Source: Chamaelirium japonicum
Lineage: Eukaryota; Streptophyta; Magnoliopsida; Liliales; Melanthiaceae
Length of the DNA: 64,000 nucleotides
Reading direction: 5' to 3'
NCBI GenBank assembly: GCA_947650365.1
Contig: OX393555.1
Location: forward strand, 16,666,251-16,730,250
The translations under genes and the position numbers were made by a program. Under the pieces are notes generated by a model. It was not told the origin of the DNA. It ran no database searches and was given only the letters and a program-made list of their open reading frames with translations. Positions 23,239 through 33,513 of this stretch are shown here, one piece after another; position 1 is the first letter of the stretch, and the number at the start of each line of letters is the position of its first letter.

Positions 23239-25446
23239 CTGCAGCGTCCGATGAAGTTACCCCAGAAGGAGGGATTACCTCATCGGCAAAAAGCCCTGGC
23301 TCTCCCTCTCGAGCTGGCCCTGCCTCGCCAGCACCAGTCAAAGCTGCCTCACACAAGAGGTCCAACTTTCTCCTCTTGGGAAAAGCACACCCACTCCAAG
23401 AAGCCTGAGTCTCAGGAAGGCTCTGAACCTTGGAGGACGGAGCCATCTCAACTTCTTGCACAGAAAGTGAAGCTTGGGAAGTACTCTCTCGACGGCCACA
23501 AGATTTCTCTGACCATCGCTCCTCGGACCAAAGACGGCGATCCTCTGACCCCGCCAAAGAGTCAAAAGGAAAGTCAGCCCGCTCGCTGCTAGCAAGGACG
23601 TCTAGCGGAAGGCTAGCCAAGAGGGGAAGCACTGACCCGTTGACCCAGCGGCAATACTCAGGAGTTGCAGCATCCTTGCCGCCCGACTTAATCCCCGGTG
23701 AAAAAGTACACCCAGTAAATCGATCGTAAAGTGCTCCCTAGAGGCGGTACGCCTCCTGCGAAGTGTAACGTAACCGCAGGCGCAAAGGAGTCCCAGGCAA
23801 CTCCTGCCGAAAACCCTACTGGCGAGCGAACCGGTGGGGAGAGTACCGCGCCACTTCCACTACATCCCCACGACGCCAAACGAGATACCCGGGTCTGCAA
23901 CTCACCATACTCCAGTACAAGTGATCGGGCATCTCCTCCCCATCACATACCAAGGATCTTGTAGAAGGTGCAAGTGCGTTCTCTGATACAAATTCAAAGT
24001 CTGAAGGGCCCATACGTCTTAAACACTCTCGAGCACTGGGCCTCGGACGCTCCCATGCGTAATAAGCATTCATCACACCTCCCACGCAAGGAAGGAAGGG
24101 CACTGAAGTTGAAGGTCCACGCGCTGCAAAGATCCCCTTCGGAAAGTGAAGCCCAATCCAACCATAGAGGTAATGCAGGGGGCAAAAGGAACTGGCTCTG
24201 CCTACTTCCCCTCTTGCATTACCCGCACTCGATAAACTCCAGTAGGTGCCGCTAAGCCCGCCATACAACGAGCAGAGGATCGCCGGCGCCAGGTTAAGAA
24301 ACTCTCCAGTCACCATCCGAGCAGCTGCAAGGAAGGTCCCAGGGCGTATCACATCCCCTTCCCAGGGTAAAGCAAAGCGACAGAGAAAAAGTACCAACCC
24401 CGCTGACCAGTAAACAGCACGCCAGGCATCGCTGCATTCTTCAAGTCCCAAAACTTCCCAGGGACGTTGCGCCCCGGCCATAGAGCACCACTCTTTCTTC
24501 AGAGATTCAATCGGTCGCCGGAAGGTGCCAGGCGCCGGTCTCTTTGACGATGCATATCTCCACATCGGGTGACTCGAAGGGGGAGCGTGACGATACTCTC
24601 CTCGAAACCAGAAGTCCACCCAATCCGAGTGAAGTACCCGGTCTGACCGCTCGTGCGCCGCTATAATAGCATACGCCTTAAAAAGCAAAAGGCAGAAGCT
24701 AGAAGACTCATCTGGGTCCGTCAAAACCTCCAGAGAAGGAACCTCCTCCTGATAGTAGCTCCGAACTTCTGGACACCCAGAGATGACGTGCATGTCACGA
24801 AGGGTGATCCCGATTTCACCAGCTCCGGTCAAAAAGGTATTGGTCTCAGGGCACCACTGCTCATACAGAGCCCGGTACATACCGTCTGGTCGACTGTACT
24901 CCCAACAAGCTGGCTCCACAAAACCTCGCCAAACGCTCTATCCCTGGCTCTGCCTCCAACACGCCGGATAGCTCTCTCATCCAGTCCCGAAAACCCCCCA
25001 GATACGTGACATCTCCACGCGATTGAATTCCCACACCCCATCGCGTACGGCGGGAGCATATCTTCAAAGCAACAACAGGGACCGGAACTGACTCCTCGCC
25101 AGTATGATGGAACGGTAGCCCCAAACTAGGCCGGACGATTTGCCGAGAAGATCCTTCGTCAGTAAGGATACGCTCGCCAAGTTTCAACACTCGACAAGAG
25201 CCGTCGGTCACGTCGTCCTCGCAAACTCGCTCGTGCGTCAAAAGCTGAAGTACTGACAGTCTGGTCTCCTGTCTCGAAGCACGATGGTGGAAGACTTGCG
25301 CGAAAGGAAAGCGAAGATGCGTACTCCCGCGAGAGACCGCATCGACAATCCAGCCGGAACTTGGAAAGCTCTCGTAACTACGAGACCTGAAAAAGAAAGA
25401 AGACAAAGCCCAAGTTAGATAGATTCCACATGCAGAAACGAAGAAA

Positions 25447-25712
25447 GCAGGGGGGGCCTTGAGCAAATAAAAAAGAAGAGAGGGGGGGTCACGGCAAAAA
25501 GCCGCGACCCTCTCCTTCTCTCTCCTGTTAAAATTAGCAGGGGGGCCTTGAGAAAATAAAAAAGAAAAGAGGGGGGTCATGGCAAAAAGCCGCGACCCTC
25601 TCCTTCTCTCTCCTGTTAAAGTTAGCAGGGGGGCCTCGAGCGAATAAAGAAAAATAGAGGGGGGTCGTGGCAAAAAGCCATGACCCCCTCTCTCTATCTC
25701 TCCTATTAAACA
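25447..25712. repeat. Three tandem ~88-bp repeats
   Basis: Units start GCAGGGGGG at 25447, 25537 and 25625. Each contains GGCAAAAAGCC and a pyrimidine-rich CTCTCCTTCTCTCTCCTG. They lie in the proposed first intron of the antisense gene. Confidence 0.92.
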
Positions 25713-25839
25713 TGCAGGGGGGGTGCTATCGTCCTCGACCAACACCGGCCACCGCATCCCCCGCCGGCCCCCGCAGCCCCGGCCGTCTCCGCCGCCGACC
25801 TCCGCGGCCCCGGACGCCTCCTCCGCGCCCGCACCGCGC

Positions 25840-26340
25840 CGCCGCGCGCCGCTGCTGCACCGGCCCCCGCGCGCACGACCGTGCCGCCCCGGTCGCCGGC
25901 CCCCCTGCCTCTGCCGCTGCCGCTGCTGCGCCGGCCCCCGCGCGAGCGACCACGCCACCACCGGCCACCGTGCCGCCGCGCGCCGCTGCTGCACCGGCCC
26001 CCGCGCGTGCGACCACGCCACCGTCGCTGCCGCTGCTGCGCCGGCCCACCGCGCCCCGCGAGCACTCCGCTGCCGCTGTCGCGCTGGCCCCCGCGCACGC
26101 GACCATGCCACCACCGGCCATCGCGCCCCGCGCGCACTCCGCTGTCGCTGCCGCGCTGGCCCCCGCGCGCGCGACCACACCACCACCGGCCACCGCGCCG
26201 CTGCGCGCCGCTGCTGCACCGGCCCCCGTACGCCCGCACGCCGCTGCTGCACCGGCCCCCACACCGTGCGCCGCCGCTGCACCGGCCCCCGCGCCGTGCG
26301 CCGCTGCTGCACCGGCCCCTGCGCCCCGCTCCCTCCGGCC
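25840..26340. repeat. GC-rich minisatellite
   Basis: Imperfect tandem units of roughly 55-60 bp built from CCGCTGCTGCACCGGCCCC and GCGCGACCACGCCACCACC. GC content is very high, and long ORFs occur in all frames of both strands, giving Ala/Pro/Arg-rich translations. These ORFs are a composition artefact and are not annotated as genes. Confidence 0.85.
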
Positions 26341-26863
26341 TGCAGCCCCGTCGCGCCCCGCCTCCAGCCGCACCCTGCCGCTACCGCTGCCGCGCCCACG
26401 CCCGCACGCCGGCCGAACCCAGCAGCCCCCGGCCGCGCCCCTCCTCCAGCCCGCGCGCCGGCCTCACCATGCAGCCCCCGGCCGCGTCCCGTCTCCGGCT
26501 CGCACGCCGGCCGCACCCCGCAGCCCCCGGCCAAACCTCCACCGGCCCCTGCGCCCTCCCACAACCCACCTTGCGAAGAAGAAGAAGAAGAAGAAGAAGG
26601 AGGAGGATCACCTCGCCGGCAGCCCTCCGCCCTCCATGGGCCGTCGGTCTCCTCTTCTCCGCGAACCCCATGGCGTGACTGCCTTCATCTTCTGCGGCAT
26701 CGTCGCAAAGCGAGAAACCCTAGCAGAGCTTTCGCCTTCAAGCCGCCGGGAATTGCTGATAATGAAGAGAAACGAAAACGGGGGGCCTTTTAAAGACCTA
26801 ATCCCACACGAATACGCGACTCAAGTCCAAGCGCTACGCGTTTCCCACGGGCGCACTCGAACT

Positions 26864-26875
26864 TGAGGGGGCACT
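26864..26875 (+). other. Polypurine tract of Tat element
   Basis: TGAGGGGGCACT lies directly before the 3' LTR, with a G-rich core, in the position where plus-strand DNA priming occurs in LTR retrotransposons. Confidence 0.55.
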
Positions 26876-28779
26876 TGTGGGCATCGAAATTAACCCACGG
26901 GTCGAACCCGATTTGTACACGAAAAATAGGCCCGCACTCAACGGCCTTCGGGTCGAACCCGACTCGCCCATGCAACTTGGGCCCGCACACAACGGCCCAC
27001 ATGCGAAAATCTGGCCCATGCACAACAGCCCACATGCGCACTCGACCCGCGTGCAAACTCGGCTCGCGCGCCGCAGCCCAACTCAAAGTAAGCGGGTCCC
27101 ACCGGACCCGCTACCCGAACACAAAGAGGGGGGGGGGCCCACTGGCCCCCCTTCTAGAAAACCGTGCCCCCTCCTCATGGAGAGGTGGGGCCGGCCATAA
27201 AGAAAAAAAAAAGAAAAAGAAAAAGGAAATAAAAGAAAAAGAAAAAGAAATCAAAACCGCCTCGATGCGGGGGGAGGTGGCGTGGACGTCTACGCAGCCG
27301 TAGATCCGCGACGATCCCTCGATCCAACGGATAAGATGACGTTGTGTCGCCATCCGATCCAAAAGTGCAACAAAAATAACAACTCAATCTTTAAAGGATC
27401 GAGTCACATCTGGCCCGTAACCACCCCAACTAAAAAGGAGGGGATCGGGTTTGTTTCCTTGGATAAAGGAACAATATCTTGATGGTTATGGGGGGAGATA
27501 TCAGATGAAACAAAAAGATTTCAGCCATATCTCCCCCAACCACCCCCCTTTGCCTATAAATAGAGGGGGTGGGGGAAGGCACAAAGGGTCCGAAAGCCGA
27601 AGACGAAAGAGCTCCGCAAGAGAAGCTCCAACGCTCGACGACCGAAGGCTTCACGAGGCACGACAAGCACGTCCTACAGGAATTCTTGGCCCTTCAAGTC
27701 CTCATCAACGTGAAGACCTTGCACTCGAAGGTCAAAGCTTCGACTCCTCGCACGAAGAAGAAAGCGTGAAGAAGAAGACCCGGAGCCGTCATCACCCGAT
27801 TGCTCCAACGATCTTCATCAGCTCCGAAGACGCCATAAGCAAAGGCCGGAGAAGAAGATCGAAGCTGACAACACCCGTCGTCTTCAATCAAGGCATCGAC
27901 TCCTCGCACGAAGAAGAAAGCCGGGAGAAGAAGGCCTGAAGCCGGTGCTACCCCTGCCGTCTTCGTCAACAAAAGCCGACGCTACAACCGTCGCACGGAA
28001 GCCGGTGCTACCCCTGCCGTCTTCATCAACAAAAGTCGACGCTACAACCGTCGTACGAAGATCAGTGCTACCCCCGTCGAAAAGCCAAGCCGACGCCACA
28101 ACCGTCGAGGAAGCTGAAAGAATAAAGAAGCCTTGAAGAAGTAGCCATCGCCGTTTGAGAAGAAGATCAAGTCAAAGCTGAAGTCAAAGCCAACGCCAGA
28201 AGCCAAAGCAGACGCACCGGTAAAGCCCGTGCCAAAGCAACGCACGTGCCGAAGCCAAGCAACTACGCCGGTCACGATCAAAGCACCGCACGTTCTAGCC
28301 GATACGACGCGAAGTCCGGAAGAACTAAAGCATCGCAAGTCTCTACCCGCCTACGTTCAAGCGCAAGCGCCAAAGCAAAGCAAACGCCAGAGCCATGCCA
28401 AAGCCGAAAGCTAAAGCCAAAGCTGACGCCAAAAACACGATCGACGCCGCGAACCGACGATCAAGGATGCCGAGGTCAAGCAAGGATCGAGGAAGACACG
28501 AAGACCGAGGAACGAAGCCCAAAGCCTCCCTAGCCGAGAAAGCGCGAAGCACGGAAGGGACAAAAATCAACGGCCGATATTCCTTAGCCTCTCAAGAAAC
28601 CCTCACCCTGTAAAGACCTCTGTCCTGGGCAACCCCTTCAGAGCTCTCGCACGAATACCACGTGGAGACGCGGATCAAAGGGACCCTCCAAAGGATCTCT
28701 CCCACAATCTCCTGATCAAAAATTTGTAATCTCGTGTGATCCGCAACAAAGACGACCCGAATCTTTCTCTGTGTCCACA
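26876..28779 (+). mobile_element. Tat element 3' LTR
   Basis: 1904 bp, highly similar to 12134-13980, followed by the CCTAC target duplication. It carries 64 bp absent from the 5' LTR (about 26974-27037), the same TATA box (27555-27562) and the same 60-bp tandem repeat (from about 27940). Long ORFs shared by both LTRs are low-complexity and not genes. Confidence 0.95.
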
Positions 28780-28784
28780 CCTAC

Positions 28785-29178
28785 CAACGAGCCTACTTCA
28801 CATCTTCCCTTATTTGGACTAAAACCTTATTTCCATAAGCTGAGTGGAAATGAACTGATAAACAAATTTCCTTCCTCTTAAAAGAACAAGGAGTGAAAAT
28901 GAACAGATGAAACAATTTCCTCACTTAATGTCTCTTCTCTCATAAGAACAATGGACAGGATGAACAGATGAACGCACCCTTAATGGACTATGATTTGCTT
29001 GCTTAGGATTTATTGGAGAGAGCATCTCTTAGTGGATATACAGTCCCATTCATTCTCTTAGCATCTACCTATTTCAGAGCTCTCTCTCTCTGTGTGTGTG
29101 CGCGCGCGTGCGCGTGCATATTTTATCATTTATGCCTATTAAGATCATGACACAAACGTTTAGATAGAGGACTCAAGT

Positions 29179-29228
<50 letters not shown>

Positions 29229-29330
29229 GTGTAGAATAACCTACCAAAGTATGAGCCAAAGCATTAGAAGTGACAATAGAAGGGTACATATAGGGTTTTA
29301 TATCTAAATTTTTCGGTAAAGACCTAATTA
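28785..29330. other. Intergenic stretch with microsatellites
   Basis: No gene seen. It holds a CT/GT/GC alternating tract near 29082-29118 and a (GA)n run at about 29180-29224. The left 12 kb boundary sequence (before 12129) would have been contiguous with this DNA before the Tat insertion. Confidence 0.6.
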
Positions 29331-29508
29331 TCTATATAACATGGCACGACGGTTTTGTGCTGACTAGGACAAAATGAAACCAAAAGCTGACTAGACAAAA
29401 ATGAACGGATAGATCCGATCGTCTCTTGATCTAACCATAGAGTGGGGCTCATCCGTGCACAGTAAAATAGGCAAGAAAAAATCTCTCCGTATCTCTCTCT
29501 TCTCTCCC

Positions 29509-29510
29509 CG

Positions 29511-29550
<40 letters not shown>

Positions 29551-29709
29551 CCCATATCCTCAAAACTAAATACCCCCCCCCATTTGTCTCCTCTCTTCGG
29601 AGTCCCTGAAGGCAGGTTCGTCTCTCTCTCTCTCCTCTCTCCCCATATCCTCAAAACTAAATACCCCCCCCATTTGTCTCCTCTCTTCGGAGTCCCTGAA
29701 GGCAGGTTC

Positions 29710-29760
<51 letters not shown>
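29509..29760 (+). repeat. CT microsatellites and ~75-90-bp duplication inside Helitron
   Basis: A block with CATATCCTCAAAACTAAATA and GAGTCCCTGAAGGCAGG occurs twice (about 29550-29615 and 29640-29710), separated and flanked by (TC)n and (TG)n runs. Probably unequal exchange or slippage between the CT runs. Confidence 0.85.
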
Positions 29761-29929
29761 TGTGTGTGTGTGTGTTCCCGGCCTCCGTCTTCACCCCCCC
29801 CGGTTCCACCCTAACCGGACCGCAGCCCTTCTCTCTCTTTCTGTCTCTATCTCTCTCTCCCTCTCTCTCTCTCTCCACCCAGTCGCCGCCCCCGACATCC
29901 ACACTGCCGCCTCTACGTCAACTCTCAAA

Positions 29930-31085
29930 TACCACCCACACCACCAACCCCAGCACCAGCATCATCATCATCACCATCAGCAGCAGCAATCGGGGCGGGA
30001 GAACTCCGGCTCGCATTTTTCTTTTTTTTTAATGGAGATCACATCCCCTGTTTTTTGGAATGGTGATAAGGGATCAAAGTTTTGAATGGGATCGCTGATT
30101 TTTTTGGTTTTAAATTCAAGCTTTTTTTTTTTTTAGAATGGGATCGCAGTCCCTGTTTGGTTTTTTTTAGAATGAGATCACACCACCAACCCCAACCCCA
30201 TTACCATCATCATCATCATCACCATCAGCAGCAGCAGCCAGGGCAGGAGAACTCCGGCTCGCCGATCGGCAGCCGAGGCGGAGGAGGCGACGAAGGAGGG
30301 GGGGCACCGATCTGCAGCATTTCCATTTTTTTTTTAAATGGAGATCACAGCCCCTGTTTTTTGGAATGGTGATAAGGGATCAAAGTTTTGAATGGGATCG
30401 CTGATTTTTTTGGTTTTAAATTCAAGCCCTTTTTTTTTTTAGAATGGGATCACAGCCCCTGTTTGGTTTCTTTAGAATGGGATCACACCACCAACCCCAA
30501 CCCCAACCCCAGCACCAACATCATCATCATCACCATCAGCAGTCGGGGCGGGAGAACTTTGGCTCGCCGATCGACAGCCAAGGCGGAGGAGGCGGCGAAG
30601 GAGGGGGGGCACCGATCAGCAGTATTTCCCTTTTTTTTCTAATGGAGATCACAACCCTATTTTTTGGAATGGTGATCAGGGATCAAAGTTTTGAATGGGA
30701 TCGCTGATTTTTTTGGTTTTAAATTTAAGCTTTTCTTTTTTTAGAATGGGATTGCAGCCCCTGTTTGGTTTTTTTTAGAATGGGATCACACCACCAACCC
30801 CAACCCCAGTACTACCATCATCATCATCACCATCAGTAGCAGCAGTAGCAGTTGGGGCGGGAGAACTCCGGCTCGCCGATCAGTAGCTGAGGCGGAGGAG
30901 GTGGCGAAGGAGGGGGGGCACCGATCGGCATAATTTCTTTTTTTTTTTAATGGAGATCACAGCTCCTGTTTTTTGGAATGGTGATAAGGGATCAAAGTTT
31001 TGGATGGGATCCTTGATTTTTTTGGTTTTAAACTCAAACTATTTTTTTTAGAATGGGATCGCAGCCCTTGTTTGGTTTTTTTTTT
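29930..31085 (+). repeat. ~305-bp tandem array, four units
   Basis: The landmark GGGCGGGAGAACTCCGGCTCG (or a close variant) occurs near 29993, 30240, 30546 and 30855. Each unit has a CACCACCAACCCCAACCCC / (CAT)n / (CAG)n segment, then G-rich and T-rich parts with AATGGAGATCACA. In one frame the CAT/CAG part reads as a His/Gln-rich peptide, so the ancestor may be a captured gene segment. No intact gene is present. Confidence 0.88.
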
Positions 31086-31293
31086 TTAACCCTGAGTTCA
31101 AAACAGGGTGCAATGGACGGCTGTGACTTGGGGGGTAGACAATGGGGCAGATAAATAGGGCAGAAGATTTGGGTTCGGGGATTGGGGGGGCGGGGTGGGG
31201 CGGGGCGGGGGTTGCCCGCTTCGTGCCAATCGGGGGGTGTCTTGCTGCCGAAGGTGGCCCATTGCAGTGCCGACAGGCACGGGCATGCACTAG

Positions 31294-31839
31294 TTTACTA
31301 ACAATAGAAAGGGGATCTCTATTTGCAACTCCTGGTTTACTAACTGTGCCACGCTCTAATTTTCATCTCCAAAATACCCTATGGTGCCCTTAGTAAACCT
31401 CCACGCGAGTTACTCCCGTCGCTTGCATCCGCGACATTTCTTGTTGCCCACCTCCTCAACCCGTCGCCGACTACGCTGTCACCGATTCCATGCAACCCAC
31501 CGCCACGGCCTCCATCCACCTCCCTGCTCCTTCTCCCCTTCTTCCCCGCCCTTCTAAAAAAGAGACACTCAACCATCACTGGCTAATTACATCTACAACG
31601 CATTCAATCAACATTTGACTGAATGTATTATAAATGCATTTAGCTTTCAATGGACAAGTGTCTCTATTTCTCGAAAGGAGGAGGGAGGAGGACGAAGAAG
31701 GAGATGAGGAAGGAGGACAAAGAGTTAGCATCAATGGCTTGCTTCAAACCGACGGTGGTGGGTTGAGGTGGCAGGCTGCATGGAGTGGCTGGGGACGAAG
31801 AAGCAGCGTTGGGGTGAATGGCACAGAGTTCCTGGTGGT
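31294..31839. other. Unassigned intergenic sequence
   Basis: No gene seen. A short inverted pair AGAGACACT (31561) / AGTGTCTCT (31657) may belong to a decayed MITE. The purine-rich part after 31670 gives ORFs without recognisable content. Confidence 0.4.
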
Positions 31840-32016
31840 TAGGTCCGGCTCAACTATAAGGCTATTTAGACAGTCGTCTAAGGCCCCACATGGAAAGAAT
31901 GTCTTTAAGTTTTTAACCAACTTAAATAGTCTTAGGTCCTATGGAAAATAAAGCTTAAGTAGCTTAAAAACAGTGAGTTTTAGCCTTAGGCCTCAACTTG
32001 TATTGAGCCGGCCCTG
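31840..32016. mobile_element. hAT MITE (177 bp)
   Basis: Terminal repeats TAGGTCCGGCTCAA and (complement) CAGGGCCGGCTCAA, flanked by a perfect 8-bp duplication CTGGTGGT (31832-31839 and 32017-32024). Confidence 0.85.
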
Positions 32017-32078
32017 CTGGTGGTGTAGGTTTATTAAGGGACCACATGACAACTTTAGCATAAAAAAAAAACTATCGC

Positions 32079-32996
32079 TAAGGTGCAACTCCGATCGAGT
32101 AGGTTCGGGTTTGGTTCAAATTGAAGCCCAACCGGCCTAGTTCGGTTGTACCAAATTCAAACCCGACCCAACCTAGCCGGGTATAGTCCCAGCTTGGCCC
32201 GCACAAAGGTTAGGTTGGTTCTCGGGTTGACAAGTCTAGACTGTATGCACGGAATAGTGACTGTGCAGTATGCATTGAATAGTAAATATTAAGGGTGGCA
32301 ATGGGTCGTGTCGGGTTCGGGTTGTGTCTAGTTTTGGGTCGTGTCCAACACCCCTGGACCTGGAACCAGACCCGTTTAAATAATCGTGTCAAGACCCTAA
32401 ACACGTACCCGACCCGCTTATAAACGGGTAGATCCGATAAGACCCGTTTACCACACGGATCTATTCAGTTGGTACTATATATAATAGTATTGGATTACGG
32501 GTAGACCCAACCCGACCCGACCCGTTGAATTTTAAACGGGTCTTTCCAGGTCTACCGTGTCTAGATCCTGAACCCGGACCTGACCCGTTTATTAAACGGG
32601 TCTATTGTGTCGACCCGAACCGGTTTTATCCTGACCCAGACCCAAATCCGCTAACTTCGTGTTGGGTCCAAAATTGCCAGCCCTAATAAATATGTAATAT
32701 TCAGATAATAGTGAATATGTAATATGTTATGTATGTCGCCTACTATTAGATAATTGGTATACAGTTAAAAAACTTAATAGTCAAATAGTAACTTTAAAGC
32801 ATCTAATAAGTATAAATACTACAAAATTTATTATGTATTGTTTCAGTTTTCTGGGTGTTTCGGATTTTCTCGAGCCCTAACCCAGGATCACATGTCGTTA
32901 AACAGGTCAAGAAAAATGAGAACCAAACCAAACCCCCTACCCATGTAGACCGGGTTGGTTCGAACCTTGGTTTACTCGACTTAAGTTGCATCCTTA
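32079..32996. mobile_element. hAT-like element, host of a nested MITE
   Basis: Left end TAAGGTGCAACTCCGATCGAG and complement of the right end TAAGGATGCAACTTAAGTCG pair over about 20 bp with gaps. No clean 8-bp duplication is seen, so boundaries are tentative. The MITE at 32290-32685 lies inside it. Confidence 0.5.
32290..32685. mobile_element. hAT MITE (396 bp), nested
   Basis: Ends TAAGGGTGGCAAT and ATTGCCAGCCCTA form inverted repeats. The flanking 8 bp, GTAAATAT (32282-32289) and ATAAATAT (32686-32693), match at 7 of 8. The interior is rich in GACCCG/CGGGTC, like 10401-10790. Confidence 0.85.
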
Positions 32997-33004
32997 TGAA
33001 ATAG

Positions 33005-33471
33005 TCCCGGGAAGGTGAACTCGAGTTCACCATTTAAATAGTGAACTCGAATGGAGAAACTGCAACGTGTTCTTAGAAAGTCAATAATTACGATTGGAAG
33101 TATTTATATATACATATATATGATTATATATATAAAGAGGCTCGGGAAGCTGAACTCGAGTTCACCATTCAAATGGTGTAACTTAATCGAGAGGTTGCCA
33201 CGTATACGTTGAAAGTCAACAATTACGGCTGGAGTATATATATATTTACATACATATTTCCTTAGCAGCAATTGTTGACTTTTAACGCTCACGTGACAGC
33301 CTCTCCATTCAATTACAAAATTTGAATGGTGAACTCGATTTCACAAAACCCTTTCCATATATAACTATATATATCCAGCAGTAATTATTGACTTTTTTAG
33401 GACAAGTGGCATCTTCTCCAATCGAGTTCACCATTTGAATGGTGAACTCGATTTCACCAAACCCTTTCCCC
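33005..33471. mobile_element. Palindromic MITE containing a second copy at its centre
   Basis: The outer arms (GAACTCGAGTTCACCATT near 33020; GAACTCGATTTCACCAAACC near 33445) enclose an inner palindrome (about 33137-33352) with the same arm motifs. Flanks TTATGAAATAG (32994-33004) and TTACGAAATAG (33472-33482) match 10 of 11, suggesting a Mutator-like 9-bp duplication. Confidence 0.65.
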
Positions 33472-33513
33472 TTACGAAATAGCCGCAACAAAATAAAATA
33501 ATATCATTGGGTA

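Larger units (their letters stand above)
22180..26700 (-). pseudogene. Antisense PMD (plant mobile domain) gene inside the Tat element, decayed
   Basis: Encoded opposite to gag-pol. Proposed exon 1: 26700-26612 (ATG, 89 nt) after a CTAGGGTTT-type leader. Exon 2: 25386-23239, after a strong TTTTTCAG acceptor at 25387. Intron 23238-23154. Exon 3: 23153-22180. Exon 1 ends in the phase exon 2 needs, and the last intron joins frames exactly. Exon 2 has features of the PMD / aminotransferase-like mobile family: TNTFLTGAGEIGITLRDM, HVISGCPE, DFWFRGEYR, and near its end YSPHRFARQ followed by GFRQELPG. Exon 3 has an acidic, Pro/Ala-rich part and a long Glu/Arg/Ala coiled coil (about 22500-22200). Breaks: a one-base frameshift near 24922-24928 and TAG codons at 23818-23816, 23740-23738 and 23052-23050. 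The frame is otherwise continuous for over 700 codons. PMD proteins are linked to transposons and, in host copies, to silencing; the role here is unknown. Exon 1 is the least certain part. Confidence 0.78.
12134..28779 (+). mobile_element. Complete Tat-type Ty3/gypsy retrotransposon (16.6 kb)
   Basis: LTRs at 12134-13980 and 26876-28779 both start TGTGGGCATCG and end GTCCACA. The element is flanked by a perfect 5-bp duplication CCTAC (12129-12133 and 28780-28784). The order is LTR, gag, protease, reverse transcriptase, Ty3 RNase H, a second plant-type RNase H, integrase, poly(A) tract, antisense PMD gene, tandem repeats, polypurine tract, LTR. The second RNase H and extra ORFs between pol and the 3' LTR are marks of the Tat/Ogre group. 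The LTRs are very similar apart from a 64-bp and an 11-bp indel and homopolymer changes, so insertion was fairly recent. All coding frames are broken. Confidence 0.95.
29331..31293 (+). mobile_element. Helitron (1.96 kb, non-autonomous)
   Basis: Begins TCTATATAACATGGCACG at 29331 after an A, and ends CTAG at 31290-31293 before a T, matching Helitron insertion between A and T. A terminal hairpin GTGCC-GACA-GGCAC (31267-31280) lies 9 nt before CTAG. The same two ends recur, inverted, at 62086-62606. The interior holds microsatellites, a ~75-bp duplication and a 305-bp tandem array. No RepHel protein is present. Confidence 0.8.

Noticed and set aside
24861-26564. Long ORFs (up to 567 codons) on both strands through 25.7-26.6 kb
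   Set aside because: The sequence is a GC-rich tandem repeat that is open in several frames at once, with Ala/Pro/Arg-only translations. Only the part left of 25387 on the minus strand has coding character.
29930-31085. CRISPR-like array
   Set aside because: Units are contiguous 305-bp repeats without short regular spacers, and the context is a plant Helitron.
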